This document shows positions 35,690 to 45,415 of a stretch of 64,000 bases of DNA, piece by piece (position 1 is the stretch's first letter; every line of letters starts with the position of its first letter). This DNA is from Petrolisthes cinctipes (taxonomy: Eukaryota > Arthropoda > Malacostraca > Decapoda > Porcellanidae): positions 1,606,001 to 1,670,000 of the forward strand of contig JAWQEG010001559.1 in the NCBI GenBank assembly GCA_033782935.1, written 5' to 3'. The notes beneath the pieces are model-generated. The model searched no databases and was not told where the DNA came from. It was given only the letters and a program-made list of their open reading frames with translations. The position numbers were made by a program, and so were the translations under genes.

Positions 35690-36612
35690 GGTCTGGATAT
35701 TTTAATGTTGACTGATGTATTTACACCTCACTCTTATGTTGCCTTTCACTCCATTTGCAAGCGCTTTGGAGTAGTTCTCCTTATCCGTCCCAGTTATGAC
35801 AGTAACTGCTATATTACTTTTTATACAAATGCTGATACCAAAGCAGCTTTTGAGGCGAACGATTCTCTGTCTGTAGGGGGTGTTATATGTTCTGTTCAGA
35901 ATAATGATATGGTCAATAAATGTAGTTGACAGTGACAATAACTACTGCCCCAACATCTTTGATGACTCTGTAGAGGATGTCCCTAAGGAGCGCCGCATTC
36001 CTAAACACTTATGGTTTGTGGCCTACTATAGAGAGGGGCGTGGTAACCTCCTCCACGCTTCTAGGTATCTGGAAAAAGATATTTGATTACTACCTATGAG
36101 CCACATCTAAAAATAGGGTATGGGTGTTATAATCAGAGTTGAAGATCTTATGTAACACAGGCCACTATGCTCCTCAATATCCCCTGCCCTTCTGATGGCC
36201 TGTTTGAATCCATCAAACCTCATCGGACATTCAATTACATCAAAATGCATGTATACAATGAGACTGTATGAATTTTCAGAAAAATACGTTTATGCTATGT
36301 GCCCTGATTGTATCCAAAGGGTAACAAAGATAAAAGGGAGTAGGAACATGATAATCATACTTTCTATGGCTCCCATATCCCAGATTTCATTAATATCAAC
36401 CCTACATCTCTAGAGATAAAGCCTTTTGTAGAGCATCCTCTAGAATATTTTTGCTATTAGAGATTAGTCATGGGAGGAAGAACTGTACAAACTGTTCCCG
36501 GTGTGGTAATTGTTCTGCTCTTGAAGCACATCCTACTTCTCAGTGTCAGTCAGAGAGTTACTGCTTTTGCTGCAGGGATACTCGCCATCTACGCTCTCGC
36601 CAATATATGACG
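35690..36612 (+). pseudogene. ORF1 (gag-like) of an I/Jockey-type LINE, left part
   Basis: Decayed frames in order: 35705-35929; 35970-36085 with KERRIPKHLWFVAYYREGRG and NLLHASRYLEKDI; 36195-36413 with RLYEFSEKYVYAMCPDCIQR and VTKIKGSRNMIII; and about 36470-36600 with NCTNCSRCGNCSALEAHPTS and QCQSESYCFCC, two CCHC-like zinc knuckles. This order (RNA-binding region, then zinc knuckles) is that of the ORF1 protein of I/Jockey-clade LINEs. The frame is cut at TA 36613-36614 by the Tc1/mariner element and resumes at 40729. Confidence 0.8.
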
Positions 36613-37239
36613 TACAGTCTGTTACAGTTCCGACTGGGCCACCCAGTATCGAGAGATCGTAGATGTGGCAGCAGTGTGTGTGTGTGTGTGCTCGAAAATT
36701 ATACGGATCGTCAACACTCTCCCTCTGTAGTAAACATGACTCTGCCTCAAAGTTCACTCCATAGATGGCGCTGTGTAGTTGTGGAAGGAATGTGGACTGC
36801 AGGGTTGAAGTTTCGGGAAACATCTATGCTCGTGCCAATGAGTCATGAGCTCTCAGGCAGAGTGGTTGAGGAATGCTATTATGGAAATTTAACAACTATA
36901 TTACACAATGAGCAGGTGAAGCTAAGGTAAAGTTGTTCGTAGCCTGAACAGTGAATATTTCTTCTTAATGGTTATCATGTTTGGCATGCAACATTGCTCA
37001 GCCGTTCTGACAGAGCTCACGTCTCGTTGCCACGATTGTTATCTTGTTTTTCTACCAACTAGGATCGGGCAGATAAGTTGTTTTCTTTGTCCATCATATT
37101 TTGGTAAGCATAATTTGAGATCACCTTTGATTTCGTATTTTATTTGTAAGTCAGGTTACAATGTATTACATGCATAGTAAAATTCCTTCATTGCAAAATA
37201 CTTTTTCTCTTTCGTAATAAAAATGTTAAAGTCAACTGT

Positions 37240-37252
<13 letters not shown>

Positions 37253-37283
<31 letters not shown>
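37253..37283. repeat. (CT)n array in the left arm
   Basis: Thirty-one bases of CT. The right arm has the corresponding (GA)n at 40047-40096, plus another run at 40116-40172, so the arms have diverged by array expansion. Confidence 0.9.
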
Positions 37284-37286
<3 letters not shown>

Positions 37287-37941
37287 ATAAACACCATCTT
37301 ATCTTATCCTATCTCTATACTAATGAAATCGAACAGAGAGTGAGGACCAATTCCACAGTTGTTCGTTGTGATTTGTTAGCGCCCAAACGAAAGAAACTAA
37401 ACTGTGTAAATGACTTGTGTCTGATTTATTGGAAGCATCTGATGAGTAAAGTATGCAGCTATTGTAATAATACAAATGCTCAATTGATAGTTTTGGTGAA
37501 TAGGAATAATCAGCTTTTGAGAAATAACGAAGCCTTACAAGTGTGTTTGGGGAGGACTCTGACAAAATGACTGTGGAATCAGTCCTGGCTCCCTGACATT
37601 CTACGTTAATAAACAAATTAGTAGTGTCGAAATAAGCGATCGTTTTGCCAGTGATAATCAACTCGCATTGATTGCTAACTGGGTTATGTTTGTTTTGAAC
37701 CCACAGGTGCACGGGGAAAAGGGATCACTCCTAACGACCAAACGTGTGTTTAACCTACTAATAGGTTACCCCAAGTTTTGCTAATAGATACATTAATGTG
37801 TGCATAATAGTAGGTGATCTACCAAATTTGCACACCGTTCACATAATGATGGAATTATTCCAGAGATAACGGTGTGTGGCTGTGGAGAAGAGAAGGGCGA
37901 AGTCTCAGAAAGTAGCCTAGGTGGGCAAGGTGAACTTCGTT

Positions 37942-38149
37942 GGAACCCCATAGAGAACATGTGGGCTAATATGGTCAACTGCTGGGAGCCAGAGATGATG
38001 GAGCGGAGACCGGAGGCACTATTGGCTCATACCCAGGCTCAGTGGGAGATGTTCCGCAACAAACCTAACAAATTCGACGCATTGTGGCCTCTGTGCCCGA
38101 TAGACTCCGTGCCGTCATAGAGAAGGAAGGTGGCTGGACTGGATATTAA
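37942..38149 (+). pseudogene. C-terminal remnant of a Tc1-like transposase
   Basis: The frame begins at the third catalytic residue region: NPIENMWANMVNCWEPEMME, then AQWEMFRNKPNKFDAL. After a one-base shift it continues VASVPDRLRAVIEKEGGWTG-Y and stop TAA at about 38149. NPIENxW contains the glutamate of the DDE triad, and ...GGxTGY is a common Tc1 C-terminus. The N-terminal two thirds are absent. The remnant begins just inside the left arm. Confidence 0.88.
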
Positions 38150-39369
38150 TTGTCAATGTAAATAAAAAATTATTTTGTTTAAATAAATGTTGTTGGGTTG
38201 TCAAGGATTGTATAACTCCTACTTTGCCTATTTACATTTATAGAGTGTCCCTGTCTATTGAAATTATGAACCTGTAAAGATGACGAAAGTAGAGAATAAC
38301 CAGAGTTTTATCTTTCTCCCGGCCAACGAGGGTTCAACCGCCGATTTTACAGCTGGTTAGCATATTTCTCGAATTTGGCTGGAGAGCAAGAAGTGCTGGG
38401 ACGAAATGAAGGAAAATTGCTCCTAACATATAGGAATAAAAGTAACCATAGGAAATTTTTTAAATAGTCTCATGGTCTTTCCCAGCTCATTTTACCTACT
38501 TGACTGCGTTTCAACCCAACCATACTTAATCTAACCTAACTGAACGGATTGTATTGACCAGGTCAGACTTGAAAAATATGCCTCCGAATAGGGGTCTCTC
38601 TGAGTGTGCAGCGTGTTTTAAGATGTGATCTCGGGCACGGACGCGAATATTTCATATTTCTTTATAATGCAAGTAAATCTTGGTTTAATCACGTGTTCTG
38701 TCTGACTTTTACTAGGAGCTAATTTTCTTTAGGATTATTACACATACAGCATGATATCGGTAATGTCAATTTATAGACACATTCTTCTTTAATTTGTGTA
38801 GCTAACGTTATCCATTCATTACTTGATGACTCGAGAAAAAGATACACAGAATATGCGAGAGGGATAGTTTCGTAGTAATTTCATAATTCGTAGGATTTAT
38901 GGTAACAGGTGATACAATAAACAAAGTAATAAAAATCTTTAGGTTTTTATCATTATAAGGAGTCGTTACTCTGAAACGCTCATCAAATACTGACTGGCAA
39001 ACTACATTCCTAGTTAAAGTAATGACCCTACGTATCCGTGTGCTCAACCGGTGCCTTCCAGTGAACTTCACCTTGCCCACCTACTTTCCGAAACTTCGCC
39101 CTTCTCTTCCCCACAGCCACACACCGTTATCTCTGGAATAAATCAATCATTATGTGAACGATGTGCAAATTTAGTAAAACACCTACTGTTATGCACACAC
39201 TATTTTTCACTACAAAAGGTTAATTAGCAGAAATCGGGGTAATCTATTAGGAGGTTAAACACACGTTTGGTCGCTAGGAGTGATCCCTCTTCCCCATTCA
39301 GGTGTGGCTTCTAAACAAACATAACCCAGTTAATATAACAATCAATGCCAGTTGATTATCATTGGCAAA

Positions 39370-39678
39370 TTGATTGATTGATTGATTGATTGATTTTTGG
39401 CGCTGCAACATCGAGATCATATAGCGCCAGAAGAAGGTGATAGAAGAGGTGGGACAGCAAGCAGGAAGGAAATAGAAAGAAAAGAGACAGTTGAATAACT
39501 GAAAGAGATTGGCTGGGGCCGAAGGGGCGCCAAAACCCTTAAAGTATTGCCCTCTATCACTACCGGCAATACCCCCCTACGGGGTCTAAAGGAGAAAGGG
39601 AGAAGAGGTGGAGATGAGGGAAAGGTGAAGAAAGAACAGGATAAAAGTGAAAAAGTTAGAAGGAGGTGAAGAAGAATG
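39370..39678 (-). mobile_element. LINE 3'-end insertion with (TCAA)n tail, 13 bp duplication
   Basis: Flanked by TATCATTGGCAAA on both sides (39357-39369 and 39679-39691), a perfect 13 bp duplication. On the minus strand it ends in (TCAA)n. The other arm of the Tc1 element (about 37650-37660) lacks the insertion, which proves it is younger than the arms. The end structure 'ggcgctgcaacatcg...catatagcgcc' resembles the terminal hairpin of the LINE tails at 11895, 22565 and 56165, suggesting a related family. Confidence 0.87.
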
Positions 39679-40042
39679 TATCATTGGCAAAAAGATCACA
39701 TATTTCGACACTTATTTGTTTAACGTAGAATGTCAAGGAGTCAGGGCCGGTCCCACATAGTTATTTTGTTTGTCAGATTCCTCCCCAAACACACTCGTAA
39801 GCCTTCGTTATTTCCCAAAAGCTGAGTATACCTATTCACCAAAACTATCAAGCACTAGTATTATTACAATATCTGTAAACTTTACTCATGAGGTTAATCC
39901 AATAAATCAGTCAAAAGTAATTTACACAGTTTAGATTCTTTCGTTTGGGCGCTAACAAACTACAACGAACAACTGTGGAATTGGTCCTAAATCTCCATAC
40001 GATTTCATATCTAAATAGACTGGATAAGATAAGATAGTGTTC

Positions 40043-40046
<4 letters not shown>

Positions 40047-40099
<53 letters not shown>

Positions 40100-40113
40100 C
40101 AGTACACTTTAAC

Positions 40114-40172
<59 letters not shown>
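40047..40172. repeat. Two (GA)n arrays in the right arm
   Basis: 40047-40096 and 40116-40172, separated by 'attacagtacactttaacgt'. The left arm has a single (CT)n run at the matching place. Confidence 0.92.
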
Positions 40173-40178
<6 letters not shown>

Positions 40179-40728
40179 GTAATGAAGGAATTTTACTATG
40201 CATGTAATACACTGTAACGTGACTTACAAATAAAATACAAAATCAGAGGTGAACATCAAATAATGCCCACTAAAATATGATGGCCAAAGCAAACAACCTA
40301 TCTGCTCGATCTGCTCGAGTTGGTAGAAAAACAAGAAAACAATGCAATGTTGCATGCTAAACATGAAATCCATTAAGAAGAAATATTCACTGTTCAGGCT
40401 ACGAACAACTTTACCTTAGCTTCACCTGCTCATTGTGTAATATAGTTGTTAAATTTCCATAATAGCATTCCTCAACCACTCTGCCTGAGAGCTCATGACT
40501 CATTGGCACGAGCATAGATGTTTCCCGAAACTTCAACCCTGCAGTCCACATTCCTTCCACAACTACACAGCGCCATCTATGGAGTGAACTTTGAGGCAGA
40601 GTCATGTTTACTACAGAGGGAGAGTGTTGACGATCCGTATAATTTTCGAGCACACACACACACACACTGCTGCCACATCTACGATCTCTCGATACTGGGT
40701 GGCCCAGTCGGAACTGTAACAGACTGTA

Positions 40729-41735
40729 CCTCCTCGAACAAGATATCCTCCACTTGGCTAACTCCCATTTCAGTAGCATTGGTAGTGCTAGACGGCAACT
40801 CAACTACAGGCGGCAGAAGGATGGTGGTGTGAGGACATATACGTCTCTTCCCTTCGTCCTTATCATTCTAAGTTGACCACATCTATTTCGGCTGCGGCAC
40901 CATCTCATCTCACCCAAGCAAAAGCTTCTTCTTTCTCTGGTGAGAACGTTTCTCCATTTCACTATGTAATAGCTTTTCTATCAATGAAACTGTATCAGAT
41001 ATTCAGTTCCGAGACCCTTCCCCTGATGACAATTCTCAGGATTTAACTAAAGGTCTTCATGTAGTAGTGGTTGCCACTGCCACGCACTCTCCAAAAGGAA
41101 ACTAAAGTCAACTATAATTCAACAGAGGCATCCTGCAGCAACTCCATGCCAATGGCCTGTGGGGTCGCCTACTGATCTTTAATTCTTAAGGAGTTTTTCA
41201 GTCACATTTTTTGTGTGAGAGTTGGTACAGTCTTTTGCAGTGTCAATTAGCGCCAATGCCTCATCCTTTGCAGAAGATGTAGCTAATTCGATATACGTTG
41301 ACAACCTGGTGATCTAGTTTGCTGTTTCCCGTATGTCAGTGGAGGAGTGGTGCATGCATCTTGCCCTCAACAGAGTGTCACACTGGGCTGGTTCTCATGG
41401 GTTTCAATTCTTTCCTATCAAGATGGTTGCTATGCATCGGGGTGTCCACCCCAATCTGGACTTATTCATGTATGGTCATCTGATACGTTGTGCTGAAGAG
41501 ACTCGCTAATTGGGTCTTCTCTATGACAGATGCCTGACTTAGGTTCCCCATTTCCATTCATTTAAGGTCTCTTGCCTCCAGGCTCTCAACCTGTTGAGGG
41601 TCCTGGGCCATACGTCCTAGGGGGCTGATCGGGCCAACATCCTCCACCTATATTGTGCTCTTTTTAGGTCGAAAGTTGACTATGAGTGTGAGGTGTACTC
41701 CAAGGGCCATGGCTGCCCATCTCAAGGTCTTAAGC
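40729..41735 (+). pseudogene. I/Jockey-type LINE, right part (end of ORF1 and reverse transcriptase remnant)
   Basis: Directly after the Tc1 element the ORF1 frame continues: LLEQDILHLANSHFSSIGSA, then RRQLNYRRQKDGG. After a deletion, reverse transcriptase thumb sequences appear at about 41290-41735: SIYVDNLVI, with YVDN in place of YVDD; WCMHLALNRVSHWAGSHGFQ; FFPIKMVAMHRGVHPN; and LNLLRVLGHTS-GADRANILHLY. Most of the endonuclease and polymerase is missing. Stop codons are frequent. Confidence 0.8.
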
Positions 41736-41740
41736 CACGG

Positions 41741-42170
41741 TCACACTAGTCACTGGTAGACCTGGGCTGGGCTGGGTTGTTTTACCTGGGCAAACGGCCA
41801 TGAAATAGACCACTGGTCGATTTTTTGGGTAGACGGAGCGGAGCATTTTCCCTTCAAATAATTTTAACTCTCCCATAGCCTTCGTTCACTATTTCTAATG
41901 TTTCCTGTTGTGTCTTGCTGTTCGTTCCTGCTGGCAGGACAGATGGGACGCCGCTGTACCAGTTATGAAAGCTTGAACTCTGGGCAAAATCTGGTAACTT
42001 ACTTGTGTGTAATTCTTGGATTTGCTGTATTTGTTGATGTATTAGGTACCATGGCAGACGGGGGTGCTTTCTTAGGTAATTGACTTCACAATTTATATAG
42101 ACTTAGTTTATTTATATATAGATATATATCTCTCTCTAGGGATTAATAATAGTGTACTTTGTCTTATTTT
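41741..42170. other. Unannotated, possible truncated MITE end
   Basis: 'ccacggtcacactagtcactgg' at about 41743 looks like a DNA-transposon terminus, but no matching right end was found before the LTR at 42176. Confidence 0.35.
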
Positions 42171-42175
42171 GTATA

Positions 42176-42705
42176 TGTAGCCACTCGATGTACCACACAC
42201 ATATGGCCACTCCTGTATACCACTCCTAGATCCTTGGTCTATTCTTAGTCGGCCAGGTATGTTAATCCCCCATTCAGACAGACCTAAGCCTCCCTTGGGA
42301 CCACACCTACTTCCAGCCAAGCCGCCGTAAGCCCCCTAGGGACAGCAGATGTCGCCTCCACTCCCAGGCTCGGACCAAATATAAGGGACGTCCTGCCCTG
42401 CTAGGATACTCATTCCAGCACCAGCACTGAGAGAAGAAGGTCCCTGCCCACCATCGTCCTACCTGCCACCACACCAGCTAGCTTCTCTGCATCTACCTGT
42501 GTTCCCGCTCTGATCACACAGTTAACCTCCTACCTCCAGCCAACTCTCCTGTAGCGACTACGGCACCTCTACGGCAAGGCACGGCACGGCACGCCAGCAT
42601 CTTACCATATTCTGTGTGACCTTTGTGTACTACCAATAAACTGTATTGTGTAGCCTAGAGTCTGTTCACCTCGGGTAGCAACGCAAGGCATCCCTTGACG
42701 TTTCA
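42176..42705 (+). repeat. 5' LTR
   Basis: Starts TGTAG and ends CA. It contains a TATA-like box (CCAAATATAAGG, about 42375-42386) and an AATAAA polyadenylation signal at 42635-42640 followed by GT-rich sequence. It is nearly identical to 52621-53143 and related to the solo LTR at 57447-57997. Relative to those, about 14 bp (cggccacatgtgtg) is missing near its start. A primer-binding-like TGGTGACCCC follows two bases after the end. Confidence 0.88.
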
Positions 42706-42707
42706 AT

Positions 42708-42725
42708 TGGTGACCCCAGTACAGC
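42708..42725 (+). other. Primer-binding site of the LTR retrotransposon
   Basis: TGGTGACCCCAGTACAGC begins with TGG, the complement of the tRNA 3' CCA, and sits two bases after the LTR end. The tRNA identity was not determined. Confidence 0.7.
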
Positions 42726-42743
42726 TCTATTACACTAAACGCA

Positions 42744-43703
42744 GTGGTATACCTTCCACGTAAGTCTCGACACGCGTCCAAGCAACTCCACCACTCAACT
42801 CCACGTGTTTCTCCTGGACCACTCTCCAAGCCACGTGTTGCCATTGGACCACTCTTCAAGCTACACAACTACACCACTCCGCTCGCCATCCCACGCGTTG
42901 CTCCTGGACCACTCTCCAAGCTACGCAACTCGACCACTCCCCTCTCCAAGCCACGTGTTGCCGCTGGACCACCCTTCAAGTTACGCAACTCTACCACTCC
43001 ACTCTCCACCCCACGTGGACCACTCTCCAGCTCCACATCACGCGCTCCACCGCGATACTCTCCACACCTTTTGTTGCTCCACTGCTCCACTCTCCACTCC
43101 ACACCTCTACGCCACCCACGACGTCGCCACCAGTACACGAGGTACTTTTTTTTACACAAACAATGTACACTATTCCCTCCCTGTGATTTATTTCGTGTTC
43201 TATGTCCCCATGTTCTTCCCCCTTCACCACTCTTACTTAACGTAACGTCCCCCATTTCACTTCCTTTTTCCACCCACTTCTCCTTTCCATTTACACCTAC
43301 TTATCTCCATTCTCTCCCCCACATGCGCGCTACTCAGCCGCTCCACACTCTCATCTCCAACCAGCCACACACCCCACAATATACCGCCATGTATAACCCC
43401 ACCACTTCCGCACCCACGCACAACAACACCCACACCCCTACCCTCACACGTACTCCACTACAACCCTCCTGCATACCACGGAATGTTGAAGTACTCCTAT
43501 CCAGGATGAACCTCATATACGCATTGTTGGAACGGTACGAACTCACTGGGACTTCCCCAACACCCTGGGATTGTGAGGCGCTCTACTCCGAGCTCTACCT
43601 CATGAAAGCGACGTTTATAATCATAATTCATAATTACGAACCTAACGTTCCTATGATAGTACCTGCATTTTTCTGTAACTTACTTAAAAAATTATCAAAT
43701 TAG
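42744..43703 (+). CDS. Proline-rich open frame in gag position of the LTR element
   Basis: A 319-codon frame right after the primer-binding site. The first third is made of about 60 bp tandem repeats translating to units like PRVAPGPLSKLRNSTTPLS, and the middle is low-complexity Pro/Thr/Ser/His. The last part, ILLSRMNLIYALLERYEL-like with WDCEALYSELYLMK (about 43490-43610), looks helical and could be a gag fragment of a BEL/Pao or Gypsy element. No zinc knuckle or protease follows. The open frame may owe its length partly to C-richness. The function is unknown. Confidence 0.35.
   Translation: MVYLPRKSRHASKQLHHSTPRVSPGPLSKPRVAIGPLFKLHNYTTPLAIPRVAPGPLSKLRNSTTPLSKPRVAAGPPFKLRNSTTPLSTPRGPLSSSTSRAPPRYSPHLLLLHCSTLHSTPLRHPRRRHQYTRYFFLHKQCTLFPPCDLFRVLCPHVLPPSPLLLNVTSPISLPFSTHFSFPFTPTYLHSLPHMRATQPLHTLISNQPHTPQYTAMYNPTTSAPTHNNTHTPTLTRTPLQPSCIPRNVEVLLSRMNLIYALLERYELTGTSPTPWDCEALYSELYLMKATFIIIIHNYEPNVPMIVPAFFCNLLKKLSN
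42799..43030. repeat. Minisatellite, about 60 bp period, 3-4 units
   Basis: Units contain 'ccacg.gttgc..ctggaccactc.tcaag.tacgcaact..accactcc'. The period is a multiple of three, so the reading frame is kept through the array. Confidence 0.85.
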
Positions 43704-43704
43704 T

Positions 43705-44017
43705 TAGGATGGAAAAGTACCAGGCTCTGAGTCACGGAGCAATACATGCCTTATATATATATACTACCGTAATATAATACTTTCACAGAGGAAGAAGGCA
43801 ATGTATTTGAGTAAGGGAATATATGTAAATGGTAATATGTAACTGAATATACACCAGTAATGGTGGAACTGATAAGAATGCCATAATTAGAAATACGAAG
43901 GACTACTTTGCTTGAAGGGAGGGGGAAGGAGAAGGGAGCACTACAGGCTGTCCCTTCCTCATTCTGCTTCCGGCTTTTGGTTTGACAAGGAAGAGCGAGC
44001 TGAAGCTCTCGTTGGTC

Positions 44018-44088
<71 letters not shown>

Positions 44089-44835
44089 AACATGGCTGTA
44101 GATATTGTGAATGGTGAATTAGTTAGTCCAGTGATTGAATTTAAATAACTGAATGATATTGTGTGTTCACGTAAGGACGTAGTAGCTAATATATGTTTTG
44201 TTTTTTTCTCATTCTGCTTCCGTCTTTTGGTTTGACAGCTGGAAGAACCCTTAGTAGCAAAACCCTTGAGTAACTTGACACCCATGTGGTGAATAATACT
44301 AATAATAATTGCTGGCAATTCACAATCCGAATAATATTATTACAATTAATAATTACAAATGGCAATTAACAATTACAAATGGCAATTCAACCCCAACCTC
44401 CCTCACTTTCCCCTACCCACATCTCGCCTGACACCATTCCTATCCCTATCCCCTCGTTCACACTCCTACCTCTATCCCGCTCTCCTTCTCCTACACTCGA
44501 CCCTATCCACTCCCAACCTACCCAACTTACACCCTCACCTTCCACCACCCTCACCTCACCACTAACCCTACCCCTACCTAATCCTTCATCCTTATGTCCA
44601 CCCCCACCCCGCTCTCCTTCCCCCACCCAACCTGTACCCAACCTCATTCAACCCCTACCTTCCTCCCCTCCACGCTCACCTTCTCAATTGAATTTATTAT
44701 GTTTGCCATACATGAGTAACATACAGGAGAGTTGTTTTGGTGACAAACAGCCCTTTATAAGCATGAGCTTTTTGGGCAATGGTAAAGTGTAAATCCTTGA
44801 CTAAGATTATTTACATAGGAGTACTATTGAAACAA
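43705..44835. other. Low-complexity interior of the LTR element
   Basis: Contains (TA)n at 44021-44085. A direct repeat 'ctcattctgcttccg.cttttggtttgaca' occurs at about 43965-43990 and 44211-44238, either side of that array. A short tandem 'aattacaaatggcaatt' lies at about 44350-44390, followed by a C-rich stretch (44390-44690). Part of the C-rich stretch (about 44590-44680) is repeated at about 51615-51710 on the other side of the LINE. No gene recognised. Confidence 0.5.
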
Positions 44836-44906
44836 TTTGGAATAATAATAATAATGAAAATAACAATAATAAATAACAATAATAAATAACAGTAATAAGA
44901 ATAATG

Positions 44907-44948
<42 letters not shown>

Positions 44949-45360
44949 TTGATGAAAATGGTAATAATAACAAAGATAATGACGACAACAACAATGATAA
45001 TTATAATAATATAATAGTAACTATAATAATGATGGTAAAAAGTTGTAATAACAATAATAATAGTGAAAATAATAATAATAATAATAATAATAATATTAAT
45101 GACAACAACAATAATAACAATGATAATAATAACAATAGTAATTGTAGTAATAATAATAATAATAATAATAATATCCACAATATTATTTATAATGCTGTTA
45201 AAGGTAAGCATGACAATATTGTTAATGTAATGAAATAATATAAAGCAATAATATTAGTAATGATAAAAGTAATGATAATGACAATGACAATAATAATACT
45301 AATAACAATAGTAATAATAGTAATAATAATTATAATAAAATACAATGTAAGTAATCATAA
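44836..45360. repeat. AAT-rich microsatellite, 3' tail of the CR1-like LINE
   Basis: Imperfect (AAT)n with interspersed AAC and GAT units, about 525 bp. It immediately follows the LINE stop codon region on the minus strand. Confidence 0.9.
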
Positions 45361-45415
45361 TAATAAAAATAAATGCAATAGAATTATATCAAGAAGAATA
45401 AAGAGAAATTATTAA

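Larger units (their letters stand above)
36615..40726. mobile_element. Tc1/mariner element with giant inverted arms (4.1 kb)
   Basis: The ends CAGTCTGTTACAGTTCCGAC and its complement are flanked by TA (36613-36614 and 40727-40728). The inverted repeats are not short: they extend about 1.3 kb, from 36615 to about 37944 and from about 39057 to 40726. The right arm is longer because of an inserted LINE tail and a second (GA)n run. The central 1.1 kb starts exactly where the arm similarity stops and carries the C-terminal end of a Tc1-like transposase. Removing the element and one TA restores the interrupted LINE frame, confirming both ends. Confidence 0.9.

Noticed and set aside
40411..40803. 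130-codon frame also found at 36451-36930
   Set aside because: It lies in the inverted arms of the Tc1/mariner element and each copy extends into different flanking DNA. The shared part has no domain.
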